From Actinoplanes palleronii (lineage in GTDB: Bacteria; Actinomycetota; Actinomycetes; Mycobacteriales; Micromonosporaceae), in the NCBI RefSeq assembly GCF_016862315.1, contig NZ_BOMS01000102.1, positions 1-64,000 on the forward strand: a stretch of 64,000 nt of DNA, in the 5' to 3' direction. Position 1 is the stretch's first letter. Every line of letters starts with the position of its first letter. The position numbers were made by a program, and so were the translations under genes. The notes beneath the pieces were generated by a model. That model was not told where the DNA came from. It was given only the letters and a program-made list of their open reading frames with translations, and ran no database searches. Of this stretch, positions 42,742 through 50,747 are shown in pieces.

Positions 42742-42745
<4 letters not shown>

Positions 42746-43236
42746 CGGCCCGCCGCCTCGCGGATCGCCGGAACCATGTTCGGGTAGGCGCCGCACCGGC
42801 ACAGGTTCCCGCTCATCCGTTCCCGGATCTCCGCGTCGGCGAGCAGATCCTCGCTGTCACTTTCGGTCACCGCGCTCGGCCAGCCCTGCGCCACCTCGTC
42901 CAGCATGCCGACCGCCGAGCAGATCTGGCCCGGCGTGCAGTACCCGCACTGGAACCCGTCGTGCTCCAGGAACCCCTGCTGCACCGGGTGCGGCTCACCC
43001 CGATGCCCCAGGCCCTCGACCGTGGTGACCCGCGCGTCCGGCTGGGTGATCGCCAGGATCAGGCAGCTGTTGACCCGCCGGCCGTCGAGCAGGACCGTGC
43101 ACGCCCCGCACTGGCCGTGGTCGCAGCCCTTCTTGGCCCCGGTCAGGTGCAGCCGTTCGCGCAGCACGTCGAGCAGCGTGGTGCGCGGATCCAGGCCGAC
43201 GAGATGGTGCTGTGCACCGTTGACGGTGAGACGCAT
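42742..43236 (-). CDS. xanthine dehydrogenase-family 2Fe-2S subunit
   Basis: Protein of 164 aa, the YagT/PaoA type. Cys ligands of the plant-ferredoxin cluster lie in 'GCDHGQCGACTVLLDG', and those of the second cluster in 'CGYCTPGQ' and 'LCRCGAYPN'. It lacks the Tat signal of YagT, so the complex should be cytoplasmic. First gene of the three-gene operon; ATG 43236. The maturation chaperone (PaoD/XdhC) is not in the window. Confidence 0.94.
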
Positions 43237-43344
43237 GGCCCGCCGATACCCGTATAACAGCAGTTCAACCGTCTTCTCCGGCGGTTGGCCGAATCCCGTT
43301 GAAGGTGGGCGTTTCAGCCACTGTTCGCCGGTGCCGCCGATTTC

Positions 43345-43350
43345 TAGGTT
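43345..43350 (+). promoter_or_regulatory. -10 box of leaderless DUF6010 gene
   Basis: TAGGTT followed by 6 nt and ATG 43357; the mRNA probably starts at the ATG. Confidence 0.5.
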
Positions 43351-43356
43351 CAGGAC

Positions 43357-43791
43357 ATGTCTGTGATCGTCCCGCTGCTCATCGGGCTCGCCTACGTCCT
43401 GGCCATGTCCCTGCTCCCGGACCGGCACCGCCGCCGGTTCAACGCCGTCATGGTCGGTGGCGCGGGCGCCGCCTATCTGAGCGGCGGTGGTCTGGGGCTG
43501 TGGGAGTTCGCCTTCACCACGGTGATGGCGGTCGTCGCCTACCGCGGCCTGGACTCCTGGACCTGGATCGGGGTGGGCTGGCTGCTGCACACCGGCTGGG
43601 ACGTCGCCCATCACGTGGCGGGCAGCCCGATCGTGCCGTTCGCGCACGACTCGTCGTTCGGGTGCGCGATCTGCGACCCGGTGATCGCGGTGTGGTGCTT
43701 CGCCGGCGGTCCCTCGGTGACCCGGCTGGTCGCGGAGCGGTTCAGGCGTCCTCGGCCGCGCGCGGATGCCCGGCCGCGTCCGGAGGTCTGA
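43357..43791 (+). CDS. DUF6010 family membrane protein
   Basis: Protein of 144 aa with four hydrophobic segments: 'IVPLLIGLAYVLAMSLL', 'VGGAGAAYLSGGGLGLWEF', 'TWIGVGWLLHTGWDVAHHV' and 'ICDPVIAVWCF'. His and Cys residues in the third and fourth ('HTGWDVAHH', 'FGCAICDPV') resemble DUF6010 proteins, whose function is unknown. It is probably leaderless. Its last 50 bp overlap a small gene on the opposite strand. Confidence 0.75.
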   Translation: MSVIVPLLIGLAYVLAMSLLPDRHRRRFNAVMVGGAGAAYLSGGGLGLWEFAFTTVMAVVAYRGLDSWTWIGVGWLLHTGWDVAHHVAGSPIVPFAHDSSFGCAICDPVIAVWCFAGGPSVTRLVAERFRRPRPRADARPRPEV

Positions 43792-43936
43792 TCGACTCGG
43801 CGGCGGCGTCCGGCATGATCCGGCTGTCGTCGGACTCCCGGGTGCCGTCCGCGGAGATGTCCGGGTGCACGTCACGCCGATGCCCGTCCACCTCGTCGTC
43901 GGACATGTCCCGGCGGCACAGGTTGCAGGTCGCCAC
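43742..43936 (-). CDS. small C2H2-zinc-finger-like protein
   Basis: Protein of 64 aa. 'VATCNLCRRDMSDDEVDGHR' plus 'RDVHPD' has the spacing Cx2C...Hx4H of a C2H2 finger; the rest is an acidic, flexible tail. Start GTG 43936 with GAGGAG at about 8 nt. The longer open frame upstream (to 44419) has no support. The 3' end overlaps the DUF6010 gene by 50 bp. I infer a small DNA-, RNA- or protein-binding protein. Confidence 0.62.
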   Translation of the reverse strand: MATCNLCRRDMSDDEVDGHRRDVHPDISADGTRESDDSRIMPDAAAESIRPPDAAGHPRAAEDA

Positions 43937-43965
43937 GATGATCACTCCTCTCGCCGGACAGCGGG

Positions 43966-44202
43966 TTACCCACTTTCCCACCCACCTACCCACGTCACGC
44001 GGCGGGCCGGGTTGTGCTCCGCCGCGCCGGTCACGACGGCCAGGGCCGAGGCGAAGGTGATCTCCGAGGACGAGGCGGAGGTGACCAGGAGCCAGAAGGC
44101 GGTGGCCCAGGCGCAGCAGAGCACCGGCTCCACGCGGCCCCGGTCGCACCCGGCCGCCTGGACGTAACTGTCTGAAAGCTGAGCCGTCTGGAAGCCGAAC
44201 AC
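43966..44202 (-). CDS. possible small membrane protein
   Basis: 78 codons with one hydrophobic stretch ('VLCCAWATAFWLLVTSASS'), no ribosome binding site I would trust, and no family I recognise. It lies in the otherwise empty 309-bp stretch 43937-44245. A 7-bp hairpin CCCCCGG/CCGGGGG (44202-44226) sits just upstream of it and just before ndh. The frame may be chance. Confidence 0.25.
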   Translation of the reverse strand: MFGFQTAQLSDSYVQAAGCDRGRVEPVLCCAWATAFWLLVTSASSSEITFASALAVVTGAAEHNPARRVTWVGGWESG

Positions 44203-44245
44203 CCCCGGCTGTCACAAATCCGGGGGCTGTCCGGTCCTCACTTGT

Positions 44246-45562
44246 GTGAGAACGATTCTGGTGGTGGGCGGCGGATACGCCGGGTTCTATGCAGCGTGGA
44301 AGCTGGAGAAGAAGCTCCGGCACGACGAGGCACGGGTGATCGTTGTCGATCCGCGGCCCTACATGACCTATCAGCCGTTCCTGCCCGAGGTGCTGGCCGG
44401 TTCGGTCGAGGCGCGGCACGCCGCCGTCTCACAGCGGCGGCACCTCAAGACAACGAAGATCATCTCCGGGTCGGTCGTCATGATCGATCACGCCCGGCGC
44501 TCGGTGACGGTGCGTCCCACCGAGGGCGAGGAGTACCCCCTGGCCTACGACACGATCGTGGTCACCGCCGGGGCGGTCACCCGGAAGTTCGCCATTCCCG
44601 GTGTGGCCGAGCAGGCGATCGGCCTCAAGCACGTCGAGGAGGCGGTGGCGATCCGGGACCAGCTGCTGACCGCGTTCGATCGGGCCTCGACGCTGCCGCC
44701 CGGCCCACGCCGCCGGCGGCTGCTGACGGTGGCCTTCGTGGGTGGCGGGTTCTCCGGCGTGGAGGGCTTCGGCGAGCTGTTGTCGCTGGCCACCGCGCTG
44801 GTCAAGGCGTACCCGGAGCTCGACCCCGCGGAGCTGTCCTTCCACCTGGTGGAGGCCCGCGGCCGGATCCTGCCCGAGGTCGCCGACGAACCGGGCCGCT
44901 GGGTGGTCCGTGAGCTGGAACGACGCGGCGGGCAGGTGCACCTGAACGCCCAGGTGATGTCCGCCGAGGACGGTCACGTGGTGCTGTCGACCGGCGTCGA
45001 GTTCGACTCGGATCTGATCGTGTGGACCGCCGGCAACGCCGCGAACCCGATGGTGCACAACCACACCGACCTGCCGATCGACGCGCGCGGTCTGCTGGTG
45101 GTGCGCGCTGACCTGCGGGTCGGCACCGAGGACGCGCCGATCCCGGACGCCTGGGGTGGTGGCGACGACGCGGCCGTGCCGGACCTCGCGCTCGGCAACG
45201 GCGCCGCGACCGTGCCGAACGCCCAGCACGCCGTCCGCCAGGGCAAACTGCTGGCCCGCAACATCCTCGCCGACCTGCGCGGCCGCCCCGCCAAGAAGTA
45301 TGTGCACCGCAGCCTCGGCACGGTCGCCACCCTCGGCCTGGGCCGCGGGATCTTCGAGTGGCGCGGCATCGTGATCAAGGGCTTGCCGGCCTGGCTGATG
45401 CACCGCGGCTACCACGTCCTCGCGGTGCCGAGCTGGGAGCGCAAGGTCCGGGTCCTGGCGATCTGGCTGGCCGCCGCGTTCTTCGGCCGCGACATCGTCT
45501 CGCTCGTCTCGGTCCAGCACCCCCGCCAGGCCTTCGTCACCGCCGGCGAGACCAAACACTAA
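44246..45562 (+). CDS. ndh: type II NADH dehydrogenase (NDH-2)-like
   Basis: Protein of 438 aa. The FAD motif is 'ILVVGGGYAGFYAAWKLEKK', the NADH motif 'VAFVGGGFSGVEGFGELLSL', and 'AWGGGDDAAVPDLA' the second FAD contact. The C-terminal 'GLPAWLMHRGYHVLAVP' region is the membrane-binding part of actinobacterial NDH-2. It oxidises NADH and reduces menaquinone without proton pumping. GTG start. The stop codon is immediately followed by the long nested palindrome. Confidence 0.92.
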   Translation: MRTILVVGGGYAGFYAAWKLEKKLRHDEARVIVVDPRPYMTYQPFLPEVLAGSVEARHAAVSQRRHLKTTKIISGSVVMIDHARRSVTVRPTEGEEYPLAYDTIVVTAGAVTRKFAIPGVAEQAIGLKHVEEAVAIRDQLLTAFDRASTLPPGPRRRRLLTVAFVGGGFSGVEGFGELLSLATALVKAYPELDPAELSFHLVEARGRILPEVADEPGRWVVRELERRGGQVHLNAQVMSAEDGHVVLSTGVEFDSDLIVWTAGNAANPMVHNHTDLPIDARGLLVVRADLRVGTEDAPIPDAWGGGDDAAVPDLALGNGAATVPNAQHAVRQGKLLARNILADLRGRPAKKYVHRSLGTVATLGLGRGIFEWRGIVIKGLPAWLMHRGYHVLAVPSWERKVRVLAIWLAAAFFGRDIVSLVSVQHPRQAFVTAGETKH

Positions 45563-45889
45563 AACCCCATCTGGTACGAACAATGGAGCGCTCGTCCGCA
45601 GGCTACGAGCCGCGTCCCGCCCGTGAGGCGACCGCGACACCGTGCCTACCCCGGACCGCGGCGCGGCTCCCGGTCGCCGGCTGGTTTCCAGGGGTGTCTC
45701 CGTGTCGCGGAGGCACCCCTCACGACCAGCCGGGACCGGGAGCCGCGCTGCGGTCCGGAGCACCCATGGTCTTGCGTCGTGACGCGCGCACCGGCCGGGA
45801 GCAGCCACGGTCTCGCGGTGGCCGCACGGGCGGGACCCGGCCTGTAGCCTGCGGACGAGCGCTCCATAGTCGTACCAAATGGGGGTTGA
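45563..45889. repeat. 327-bp nested imperfect palindrome
   Basis: The outer arms (45563-45645 and 45803-45889) are near-identical inverted repeats: AACCCCATCTGGTACGA on the left and TCGTACCAAATGGGGGTT on the right, both continuing through ATGGAGCGCTCGTCCGCAGG and a shared GTCCCGCCCGTG block. An inner pair (45650-45676 and 45734-45761; GGACCGCGGCGCGGCTCCCG type) follows. The centre (45677-45733) is a hairpin of the same family as the repeats at 11-65, 74-127 and 755-809. The right side has about 41 extra bases (45762-45802). It fills the gap between the convergent ndh and NAD(P)-binding genes. Confidence 0.9.
45677..45733. repeat. palindromic repeat, copy 4 (core of the long palindrome)
   Basis: CCGGCTGGT...ACCAGCCGG ends with an inner AGGGGTGTCTCCG/CGGAGGCACCCCT stem (one G-U) and a 5-nt loop. 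It has the same ends and core as copies 1-3 about 45 kb away. Confidence 0.8.
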
Positions 45890-45890
45890 G

Positions 45891-45919
45891 ACGGCCCGCA
45901 CCACCGGGATGCGGGCCGT
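45891..45919 (-). terminator. hairpin terminator of the NAD(P)-binding gene
   Basis: Perfect 10-bp stem ACGGCCCGCA/TGCGGGCCGT with a 9-nt loop, 7 bp beyond the stop codon of the minus-strand gene. Confidence 0.7.
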
Positions 45920-45925
45920 GATCGA

Positions 45926-46660
45926 CTACCGGGAGAGCCATTCCTTGTAGGAGGTGGGGGCGATCACTGCGCCTTCCGTCGCGATGATCGCGGAGCCCGG
46001 GACGGCGGCGAACATGCCGGCCGAGGCGTCGGTGAGCACGGTGCGCGGGTCGCCCTTGCTGGTGAGGGTGAGACGGCCCAGCTCGTCGAGGGTGAAGACC
46101 TCCGGGCCGGCGACGTCGCGGGTGGCGTTGAGCGGGGCGCCGACGGTGACCTCGGTGACAGCCTGCGCGACGTCGGCGGCGGCCATCGGCTGGATCGGGG
46201 TGGCCGGGAGCCGGACCGTGTCGCCGTCGGCGGTCCAGGAGAGCACCGCCTCGACGAACTCGAAGAACTGGGTGGCGCGGACGATCGACCACGGGACCGG
46301 GCCGGCCTTGAGGATGTCCTCCTGCAGCACCTTGGCCTGGTAGTAGACCAGGTCCGGCACCAGCTCCGCGCCGACGATCGACAGGATCACCGCGTGGCCG
46401 ACACCGGCGTCCTTCGCGGCGGCCAGCAGATGGTCCATGGTGGTGCGGAAGAACGCGGGGGAGGCCTCGTCGAAGGTCGGCGAGTTGGTCAGGTTGACCA
46501 CGACGTCGGCGCCGGTCAGCGCGGCGGTCAGGCCCTCGCCGGTGAGCAGGTTCAGGCCGGTCGACAGGGAGTGCGGCACGGCCTCGTGCCCGGCCGCCGT
46601 GAGCAGCGTGACGACCTGCGAGCCGATCAGCCCGGTGCCTCCGATGACGGCGATCTTCAT
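45926..46660 (-). CDS. NAD(P)H-binding (NmrA-like atypical SDR) protein
   Basis: Protein of 244 aa. 'MKIAVIGGTGLIGSQVVTLL' is the Rossmann NAD(P)-binding start, 'ADVVVNLTNSPTFD' and 'GVGHAVILSIVGAELVPDLV' (with 'YYQAKV' as the YxxxK-like segment) fit the atypical SDR subgroup that includes NmrA-like sensors and quinone/flavin oxidoreductases. Substrate unknown. The 174-bp gap to the divergent hybrid kinase has a TACTCT box near 46784. Confidence 0.88.
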   Translation of the reverse strand: MKIAVIGGTGLIGSQVVTLLTAAGHEAVPHSLSTGLNLLTGEGLTAALTGADVVVNLTNSPTFDEASPAFFRTTMDHLLAAAKDAGVGHAVILSIVGAELVPDLVYYQAKVLQEDILKAGPVPWSIVRATQFFEFVEAVLSWTADGDTVRLPATPIQPMAAADVAQAVTEVTVGAPLNATRDVAGPEVFTLDELGRLTLTSKGDPRTVLTDASAGMFAAVPGSAIIATEGAVIAPTSYKEWLSR

Positions 46661-46834
46661 GGTGGTGCCCTTCTGTCATCCGCGGCGGCTGTCCGCAACG
46701 GTTCACCGGCTATGACCGGGCAGCCCGGCGATCTGTGACAGCCGCAGATAGTTGTCCGGGGGCAATCTCTGCGGGAAGAGGACTACTCTGGGGCCCGGAC
46801 AAATCAGGACCAGCCTCGCGGAAAGGTCGCCCCG

Positions 46835-48697
46835 GTGGGCAAGTTTCCGATCGTGGCAGCCGACGTACGGGGACGGCTGCGGACGACGTACCTCCTGGTC
46901 TCGGTGCTGATGGTGACCGTGCTCACCGCGATCTCGGCGGCCCTGCCGGCGAACGGTCTGTTGTTCGGCATGGTGGCGATCGGGCCGGCGCTCGCCGCTC
47001 CGTCGGCCAGCCCGCCGGCCGTGCTCGCGGTGGGCGGCTACGCGTGCGCCGCCGCTTTCGCCGTCTCCACCTGGCAGGGGCTGCTCGGCGACAGCGCCCA
47101 GTACGCCCGCCTGCTGTTCGTGGCCCTCACCACCGCGATCTGCTGGCTGCTCGCCTACCACCACCGGCGGATGCTGCGATCCACCGCGGGCGCCATCCGC
47201 GAGCGCGAGATGCTGGCCGCGCTCGCCGAGCAGTCCGGCGACGCGATCATCGTGAGCACCCTCGACGGCATCGTGCTGACCTGGAACAGCGGCGCGGAAC
47301 GGATGTACGGCTGGACGGCGGCCGAGACGATCGGCCGGTCCTTCGACGTCATCCTGCCGCCCGACCGGGGCGACGCCCTGGAGCTGGCCCTGGCCGGGCT
47401 GGCCGCGGGCGACCAGCTCTTCCTGGCCGAGACCCGCCGGGTCCGCAAGGACGGCACGCCGTTCCTGGTCTCGGCGACCGTCTGGCCGATCCGCGACGGG
47501 TCCGGCGCGGTGGTCGCCGCTGCCGCCACCGAACGTGACGTCACCGAGGAGCGGCAGGCCCGGGAACGCTCCGCGCGCGCCGACCGGCTGGAGAGCCTCG
47601 GCCAGCTGGCCGGCGGGGTCGCGCACGACTTCAACAACCTGCTCGCGATCATCCTGAACTACGCGGACTTCCTCGCCGACGAGGTCACCGGCGAGGCGGC
47701 CGACGACCTCGGCCGGATCCGCAGCGCCGCGGACCGGGCGCGGTCGCTGACCGGGCAGCTGCTGCTGTTCGCCAAGCGGGAACCGACCGAGGTCGAGACG
47801 ATCGACCTGAACCGGGTGGTGATCGAGGCCGACGACCTGCTCAGCCGGACCATCGGCGAGAACATCCGGCTGATCTGCCGCCCGCAGGACGACGTCATGC
47901 CGGTCCGGGCCAACCGCGGCCGGCTCGACCAGATCCTGCTCAACCTGGTGATCAACGCGCGGGACGCGATGCCGACCGGCGGGGTGCTGGTCCTGGAGAC
48001 CGACCGGGTGGAATTCGCCGACGGGCCGGCGGACCCGTTGCCGCCCGGCCGCTACGCGCAGCTGACGGTCAGTGACACCGGCAGCGGGATGACCGCCGAG
48101 GTGCGCGACCGGATCTTCGAGCCGTTCTTCACCACCAAGTCCGCCGACCGCGGGACCGGGCTCGGGCTGGCGACCGTCTACGGCATCGTCGGTGACGCCG
48201 GCGGGCACATCGCCGTCGACTCGGCGCCGGGGATCGGGACGACGTTCCGGATCCTGCTGCCGTCGGCCACGGCCGACGTCGCACCGCAGACCGGCCCGGC
48301 GCCGGACCCGGCCCCCGGTCACGGTGAGCTGATCATGGTGGTGGAGGACGACGATTTCGTACGGGACCTGGTGACCCGGATCCTCCAGGACCACGGGTAT
48401 CGCGCCACCGCGCTCGGCGAGGGGTCACTCGCCCGGATGGACCTGGACGACGTGTCGCTGGTGATCAGTGACATCGTGCTGCGCGGACGCTCCGGCCCGG
48501 CGCTGATGGCCCGGCTCCGCAGCCGCCGCCCGGATCTGCGGGTGCTGTTCATGTCGGGGTACAGCGAAGCCGAGGTGCGCCGCCAGCACGGCATCGACGC
48601 GGGCACCCGGATCGTGCCGAAGCCGTTCACCGCGATCGAGCTGCTCGCCGGGGTGACCGAGGCGCTCGCCGTCGATCATGCGGACAGCGACGCCTGA
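46835..48697 (+). CDS. membrane PAS hybrid histidine kinase with receiver
   Basis: Protein of 620 aa. Four hydrophobic segments (about 20-110), a PAS domain (125-240, 'IVLTWNSGAERMYGWTAAE'), a HisKA domain with His264 in 'LAGGVAHDFNNLLAII', a HATPase domain ('LLNLVINARDAMPTGG', 'DTGSGM', 'GTGLGLATVYGIV') and a C-terminal receiver ('IMVVEDDDFVRDLVTRIL', phospho-acceptor Asp546 in 'VISDIVLRG', 'PKPF'). The 'HDFNN' box is that of NtrB/CckA-like kinases. No output protein is encoded next to it. GTG start with GGAAAGG upstream. Confidence 0.92.
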   Translation: MGKFPIVAADVRGRLRTTYLLVSVLMVTVLTAISAALPANGLLFGMVAIGPALAAPSASPPAVLAVGGYACAAAFAVSTWQGLLGDSAQYARLLFVALTTAICWLLAYHHRRMLRSTAGAIREREMLAALAEQSGDAIIVSTLDGIVLTWNSGAERMYGWTAAETIGRSFDVILPPDRGDALELALAGLAAGDQLFLAETRRVRKDGTPFLVSATVWPIRDGSGAVVAAAATERDVTEERQARERSARADRLESLGQLAGGVAHDFNNLLAIILNYADFLADEVTGEAADDLGRIRSAADRARSLTGQLLLFAKREPTEVETIDLNRVVIEADDLLSRTIGENIRLICRPQDDVMPVRANRGRLDQILLNLVINARDAMPTGGVLVLETDRVEFADGPADPLPPGRYAQLTVSDTGSGMTAEVRDRIFEPFFTTKSADRGTGLGLATVYGIVGDAGGHIAVDSAPGIGTTFRILLPSATADVAPQTGPAPDPAPGHGELIMVVEDDDFVRDLVTRILQDHGYRATALGEGSLARMDLDDVSLVISDIVLRGRSGPALMARLRSRRPDLRVLFMSGYSEAEVRRQHGIDAGTRIVPKPFTAIELLAGVTEALAVDHADSDA

Positions 48698-48872
48698 ACC
48701 TCACTCATGGGTGCATGGCCGCCACTCGATGTTGACATTGGAGGTGGTGGCGGGTGTACTTCGTGGCGACGTGGGCCGGGTCAGGTCTGTTGTCCTCCCT
48801 GCACCGACCTGACCAGGGGCGTTACCGCGTCGGTATGGGAACGTGCACAGGTCGGCAGCTGACCGGAGAGCG

Positions 48873-49667
48873 ATGGGAATGCCGGAGGACGAGGTGCCAG
48901 CGGGAGTCCGCGCCGGCCGCCGGAACCCGCCCTACCAGGGATCCCGGCGCTCCGACGGCCCGCTGATCCCGCGCGGCCCGCTGCTGGCGCTGGCCGGCGC
49001 GGTCACCCTTACCCTGATCGGGTACGCCGTGGTCCTGGGCATGGTCCGGGGACCCGGCGACGACGACCCGGTCCCGGCGGTGGCCGAGCCGTACCCGACC
49101 CTGCCGCGGGTCTCCCCGCCGGTGTCGGTCGGCCCCGCCCCGAGCCGGTCGCCGGAGTCGGCGCCCTACACCCCGACCCGCCGTCCGGCCAGCTCCCGCC
49201 CGGTCACCGCCACCACCGCCACCTCGGCCGGTCCGGCGCCGAGCCTGCCGGTCCTGCCGGTGGTCGGTACCACCGTCGGCCTGTCCCCGGCCGGCGACCC
49301 CACCCGGCGGGTCCGGCACCGCGACGCGGTGGCCAGGCTGGACACGATCAGCGCCACCAGCTCCACGACCGACCGGTCCGACAGCCGCTTCGTGGTCCGG
49401 GCCGGCCGGTCCGACCCGGCCTGCGTCTCGTTCGAGGCCGCCGGGGTACCCGGGACCTTCCTGCGACACCAGAGCTTCGTGATCCGGCTGGCCGCGCCGG
49501 ACGGCACCGCACTGTTCCAGCAGGACGCCACGTTCTGCCCGGTGGCGCGGGGCACCGGGTTCGTGCTGCGGTCCACCAACTATCCGTCCCTCCACATGCA
49601 CGTGAGCGGGGACGAGTTGCGACTCGAGGAGGCGGCGACGGTGTTCCGCACGGTCGCCCCGCTGTGA
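48873..49667 (+). CDS. membrane-anchored AbfB-domain protein
   Basis: Protein of 264 aa. A short cytoplasmic N-terminus is followed by one TM ('LLALAGAVTLTLIGYAVVLG') and a Pro/Ser/Thr-rich extracellular linker (70-145). A C-terminal AbfB/CBM42-like beta-trefoil follows ('RRVRHRDAVARLDTISATSS', 'ACVSFEAAGVPGTFLRHQSF', 'STNYPSLHMHVSGDELRLEE'). AbfB modules bind arabinofuranose side chains; here no catalytic domain is attached. ATG 48873; ATG 48879 has better spacing to GGAGAG and may be the true start. The DivIVA-like gene follows. Confidence 0.8.
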   Translation: MGMPEDEVPAGVRAGRRNPPYQGSRRSDGPLIPRGPLLALAGAVTLTLIGYAVVLGMVRGPGDDDPVPAVAEPYPTLPRVSPPVSVGPAPSRSPESAPYTPTRRPASSRPVTATTATSAGPAPSLPVLPVVGTTVGLSPAGDPTRRVRHRDAVARLDTISATSSTTDRSDSRFVVRAGRSDPACVSFEAAGVPGTFLRHQSFVIRLAAPDGTALFQQDATFCPVARGTGFVLRSTNYPSLHMHVSGDELRLEEAATVFRTVAPL

Positions 49668-49687
49668 TCAGAAAGGCAGGTGTCGCC

Positions 49688-50302
49688 GTGCCGCTCACCC
49701 CGGCCGAGATCGACAGCGTCGCGTTCCGGCGACCGCACACCGGTACCACCGGGTACCACGAGGACGACGTCGACCGGTTCCTGGACGACGTCGCCGGGGA
49801 GATGCGCCGGCTGGAGTCGGAGAACCGTACGCTCACCGACCAGCTCACCCACACCGATCTGGCCGACCACGCCGACCTGGCCGAACGGGTGCGCCGGGCG
49901 GAGCTGGACTGCCTGGTCGCGCAGGAACGGGCCCGGGCCCTGGAAGCCGAGCTGGAGCAGGCGCGGGCGGCGGCGTCGGCCGCCCGGCGCCCGGCCGACC
50001 CGCGGATGCTGGAGATGGCACAGCGGACCGCCGACGATCACCTGGGCGACGCCCACCGGGAGGCCGAGATGCTCGTCGAGCAGGCGATCACGAAGGCCGG
50101 GCAGCTGGTCAGCGAGGCGCAGCTGCGGGCCTCCACGATCGTCGCGGACGCCCGGCACGCGCACGCCGAGGCGATCGCCGGGCTGACCGCCAAGCGGGCC
50201 GCCGCGCTCGACGAGATCAACGAACTGTCCGACGTCGTCCGGCAGATCCGGGCGGCGGTGGCCGACGACGCCACCCGGCGCCTGACCGACCTCGGCGCCT
50301 GA
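49688..50302 (+). CDS. DivIVA-domain protein
   Basis: Protein of 204 aa. 'PLTPAEIDSVAFRRP' and 'GYHEDDVDRFLDDVAGEMRR' are the DivIVA N-terminal membrane-curvature domain; a long coiled coil follows, ending 'DDATRRLTDLGA'. DivIVA-type proteins mark poles and septa and organise tip growth in actinomycetes; this one is shorter than the main Wag31 and so is a paralogue. The start is GTG 49688, which has AAAGGCAGG upstream and agrees with the family N-terminus; an upstream GTG at 49664 overlaps the previous stop. Confidence 0.87.
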   Translation: MPLTPAEIDSVAFRRPHTGTTGYHEDDVDRFLDDVAGEMRRLESENRTLTDQLTHTDLADHADLAERVRRAELDCLVAQERARALEAELEQARAAASAARRPADPRMLEMAQRTADDHLGDAHREAEMLVEQAITKAGQLVSEAQLRASTIVADARHAHAEAIAGLTAKRAAALDEINELSDVVRQIRAAVADDATRRLTDLGA

Positions 50303-50325
50303 CCCGGTCTGAGGATCCGCCAGGA

Positions 50326-50652
50326 TCAGGCCGCGTCGGTCAGGATGTCGTAGACGCCGCTGATGTCCAGGATGCGGCGGACCGGGCGGGTCGGGTTCGC
50401 CAGGGTGAACCGTTCGCCGGTCTCCTGGGCGTGCCGGTACGCGACGATCAGCGAGCCGAGGGCCGCCGAGTCCAGGAACGTGACCGCGGTGAGATCGGCG
50501 ATCACGCGGACGGTGCCGGGCCGGTCGAGCCGGGTGATCAGCAGCTGGGTGAGCTCGTCGGCGACGAGCAGATCGAGTTCGCCGGTGAGCGCGACGGTGT
50601 TCGTGTCACCCTCTTCGGTGACGTGTGCCGACCATTGCGGGGCAGTGGTCAT
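50326..50652 (-). CDS. STAS-domain anti-sigma factor antagonist
   Basis: Protein of 108 aa. 'TVALTGELDLLVADELTQLL' and 'ADLTAVTFLDSAALGSLIVA' (with the phosphorylatable Ser) are the SpoIIAA/RsbV core. Such proteins sequester anti-sigma kinases when dephosphorylated. The SpoIIE-type phosphatase gene lies 95 bp upstream on the same strand, suggesting a partner-switching module. ATG 50652. Confidence 0.92.
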   Translation of the reverse strand: MTTAPQWSAHVTEEGDTNTVALTGELDLLVADELTQLLITRLDRPGTVRVIADLTAVTFLDSAALGSLIVAYRHAQETGERFTLANPTRPVRRILDISGVYDILTDAA

Positions 50653-50747
50653 GATGAGTCCTCGGGCCGCGTGCGGTGCGCTCGGCCTGCGGGCACCGCG
50701 ACGCTTGAATGGCGATTACGTACCCTCAGCCGCCGATTGCATGCCTG

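Noticed and set aside
44202..44226. CCCCCGG/CCGGGGG hairpin before ndh as an ndh regulator
   Set aside because: A 7-bp GC stem is expected by chance at this base composition, and no sensor-like conserved features were seen.
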